Shown here: one piece after another, positions 5,824 through 5,933 of the stretch
Layout: each line of letters begins with the position of its first letter
Position numbering within the stretch: the stretch's first letter is position 1
NCBI GenBank assembly: GCA_010672185.1
Contig: JAAHHL010000492.1
Location: 1-5,933, forward strand
Reading direction: 5' to 3'
Source: Caldora sp. SIO3E6
Lineage (GTDB): Bacteria > Cyanobacteriota > Cyanobacteriia > Cyanobacteriales > Coleofasciculaceae
DNA length: 5,933 nucleotides
Notes under the pieces: generated by a model
What the model saw: the letters and a program-made list of their open reading frames with translations, nothing else
What the model was told of the DNA's origin: nothing
Databases searched by the model: none
Made by a program: the position numbers and the translations under genes

Positions 5824-5926
5824 CTGGGGGAGCTATAAGACCCGCGCTATATTCGTAAGAATTAGCGCCGGGATACAGTGGACTCCCCCAGGTTAATTAA
5901 TGGGACTCAATGTCCCATTAATTAAC
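5824..5926 (+). other. Cluster of three stem-loops: candidate structured RNA or element end
   Basis: An outer perfect 9-bp stem (CTGGGGGAG 5824-5832, CTCCCCCAG 5883-5891) encloses an inner hairpin: CCCG/CGGG, then CGCTA/TAGCG, then ATTC/GAAT, 13 pairs in all with single-base bulges at 5850 and 5868, capped by the tetraloop GTAA (5855-5858). A third hairpin follows at once: a perfect 15-bp stem (GTTAATTAATGGGAC 5892-5906, GTCCCATTAATTAAC 5912-5926) with a 5-base loop. GTAA is a GNRA loop only when the + strand is transcribed. Possible identities are the leader or guide-type RNA of a mobile element, an IS200/IS605-like end with subterminal hairpins, a cis-regulatory leader for a gene beyond the window, or a dispersed palindromic repeat. 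No known RNA family is recognised. Confidence 0.55.
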
Positions 5927-5933
5927 ATTTACT

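Larger units (their letters stand above)
5235..5933. other. Gene-free region downstream of the CHAT gene
   Basis: I see no convincing coding sequence in these 699 bases. The region is a patchwork: heptamer repeats (5255-5289, with a decayed echo at 5602-5622), a nested inverted-repeat block (5295-5418), a perfect 15-bp palindrome (5505-5570), an AT-rich stretch with a HIP1 site (about 5640-5810) and a cluster of three stem-loops (5824-5926). No T-tract terminator was found right after the CHAT stop codon. Confidence 0.65.

Overview
The window looks like cyanobacterial chromosomal DNA. The evidence is three HIP1 octamers (GCGATCGC at 35-42, 727-734 and 5744-5751), runs of AAGTAAY-type heptanucleotide repeats, several dispersed palindromes of a kind common between cyanobacterial genes (TGTAGGTTGGG and GGGGCGTAGC types), and the gene families themselves. 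A large filamentous, repeat-rich species is plausible; the genus cannot be fixed from this sequence.

Layout, with all recognisable genes on the + strand. (1) 1-1059: 3' part of a membrane transglutaminase-like protein (TgpA/DUF3488-DUF4129 type), cut by the window edge. Its core fold motifs are present, but the catalytic Cys and His positions are occupied by Pro and Tyr. (2) 1156-1753: a compact toxin-antitoxin pair, a VapB-like antitoxin overlapping a PIN-domain VapC ribonuclease by 17 bases. (3) 1754-2330: a gene-free spacer holding a palindromic repeat, a good rho-independent terminator, and a palindrome placed between two copies of a 25-bp direct repeat. (4) 2331-5234: a 967-residue protein with a probable signal peptide, a 40-residue-period TPR array with seven nearly identical units, a helical linker and a C-terminal CHAT (caspase-like) protease domain whose predicted nucleophile is the only cysteine in the protein. 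(5) 5235-5933: a gene-free region with heptamer repeats, a nested inverted-repeat block, a perfect 15-bp palindrome and, at the end, three closely packed stem-loops, one capped by a GNRA tetraloop, that may be a structured RNA or a mobile-element end.

Nothing in the window ties the three genetic units into one pathway. The toxin-antitoxin pair acts on itself. The CHAT protein has no visible substrate or partner gene beside it: no gasdermin, no CRISPR array and no Cas gene. The transglutaminase-like gene belongs with whatever lies upstream of the window. The strongest leads are the exported TPR-CHAT protein with its mosaic repeat array, the catalytically depleted transglutaminase-like protein, and the structured segment at 5824-5926.
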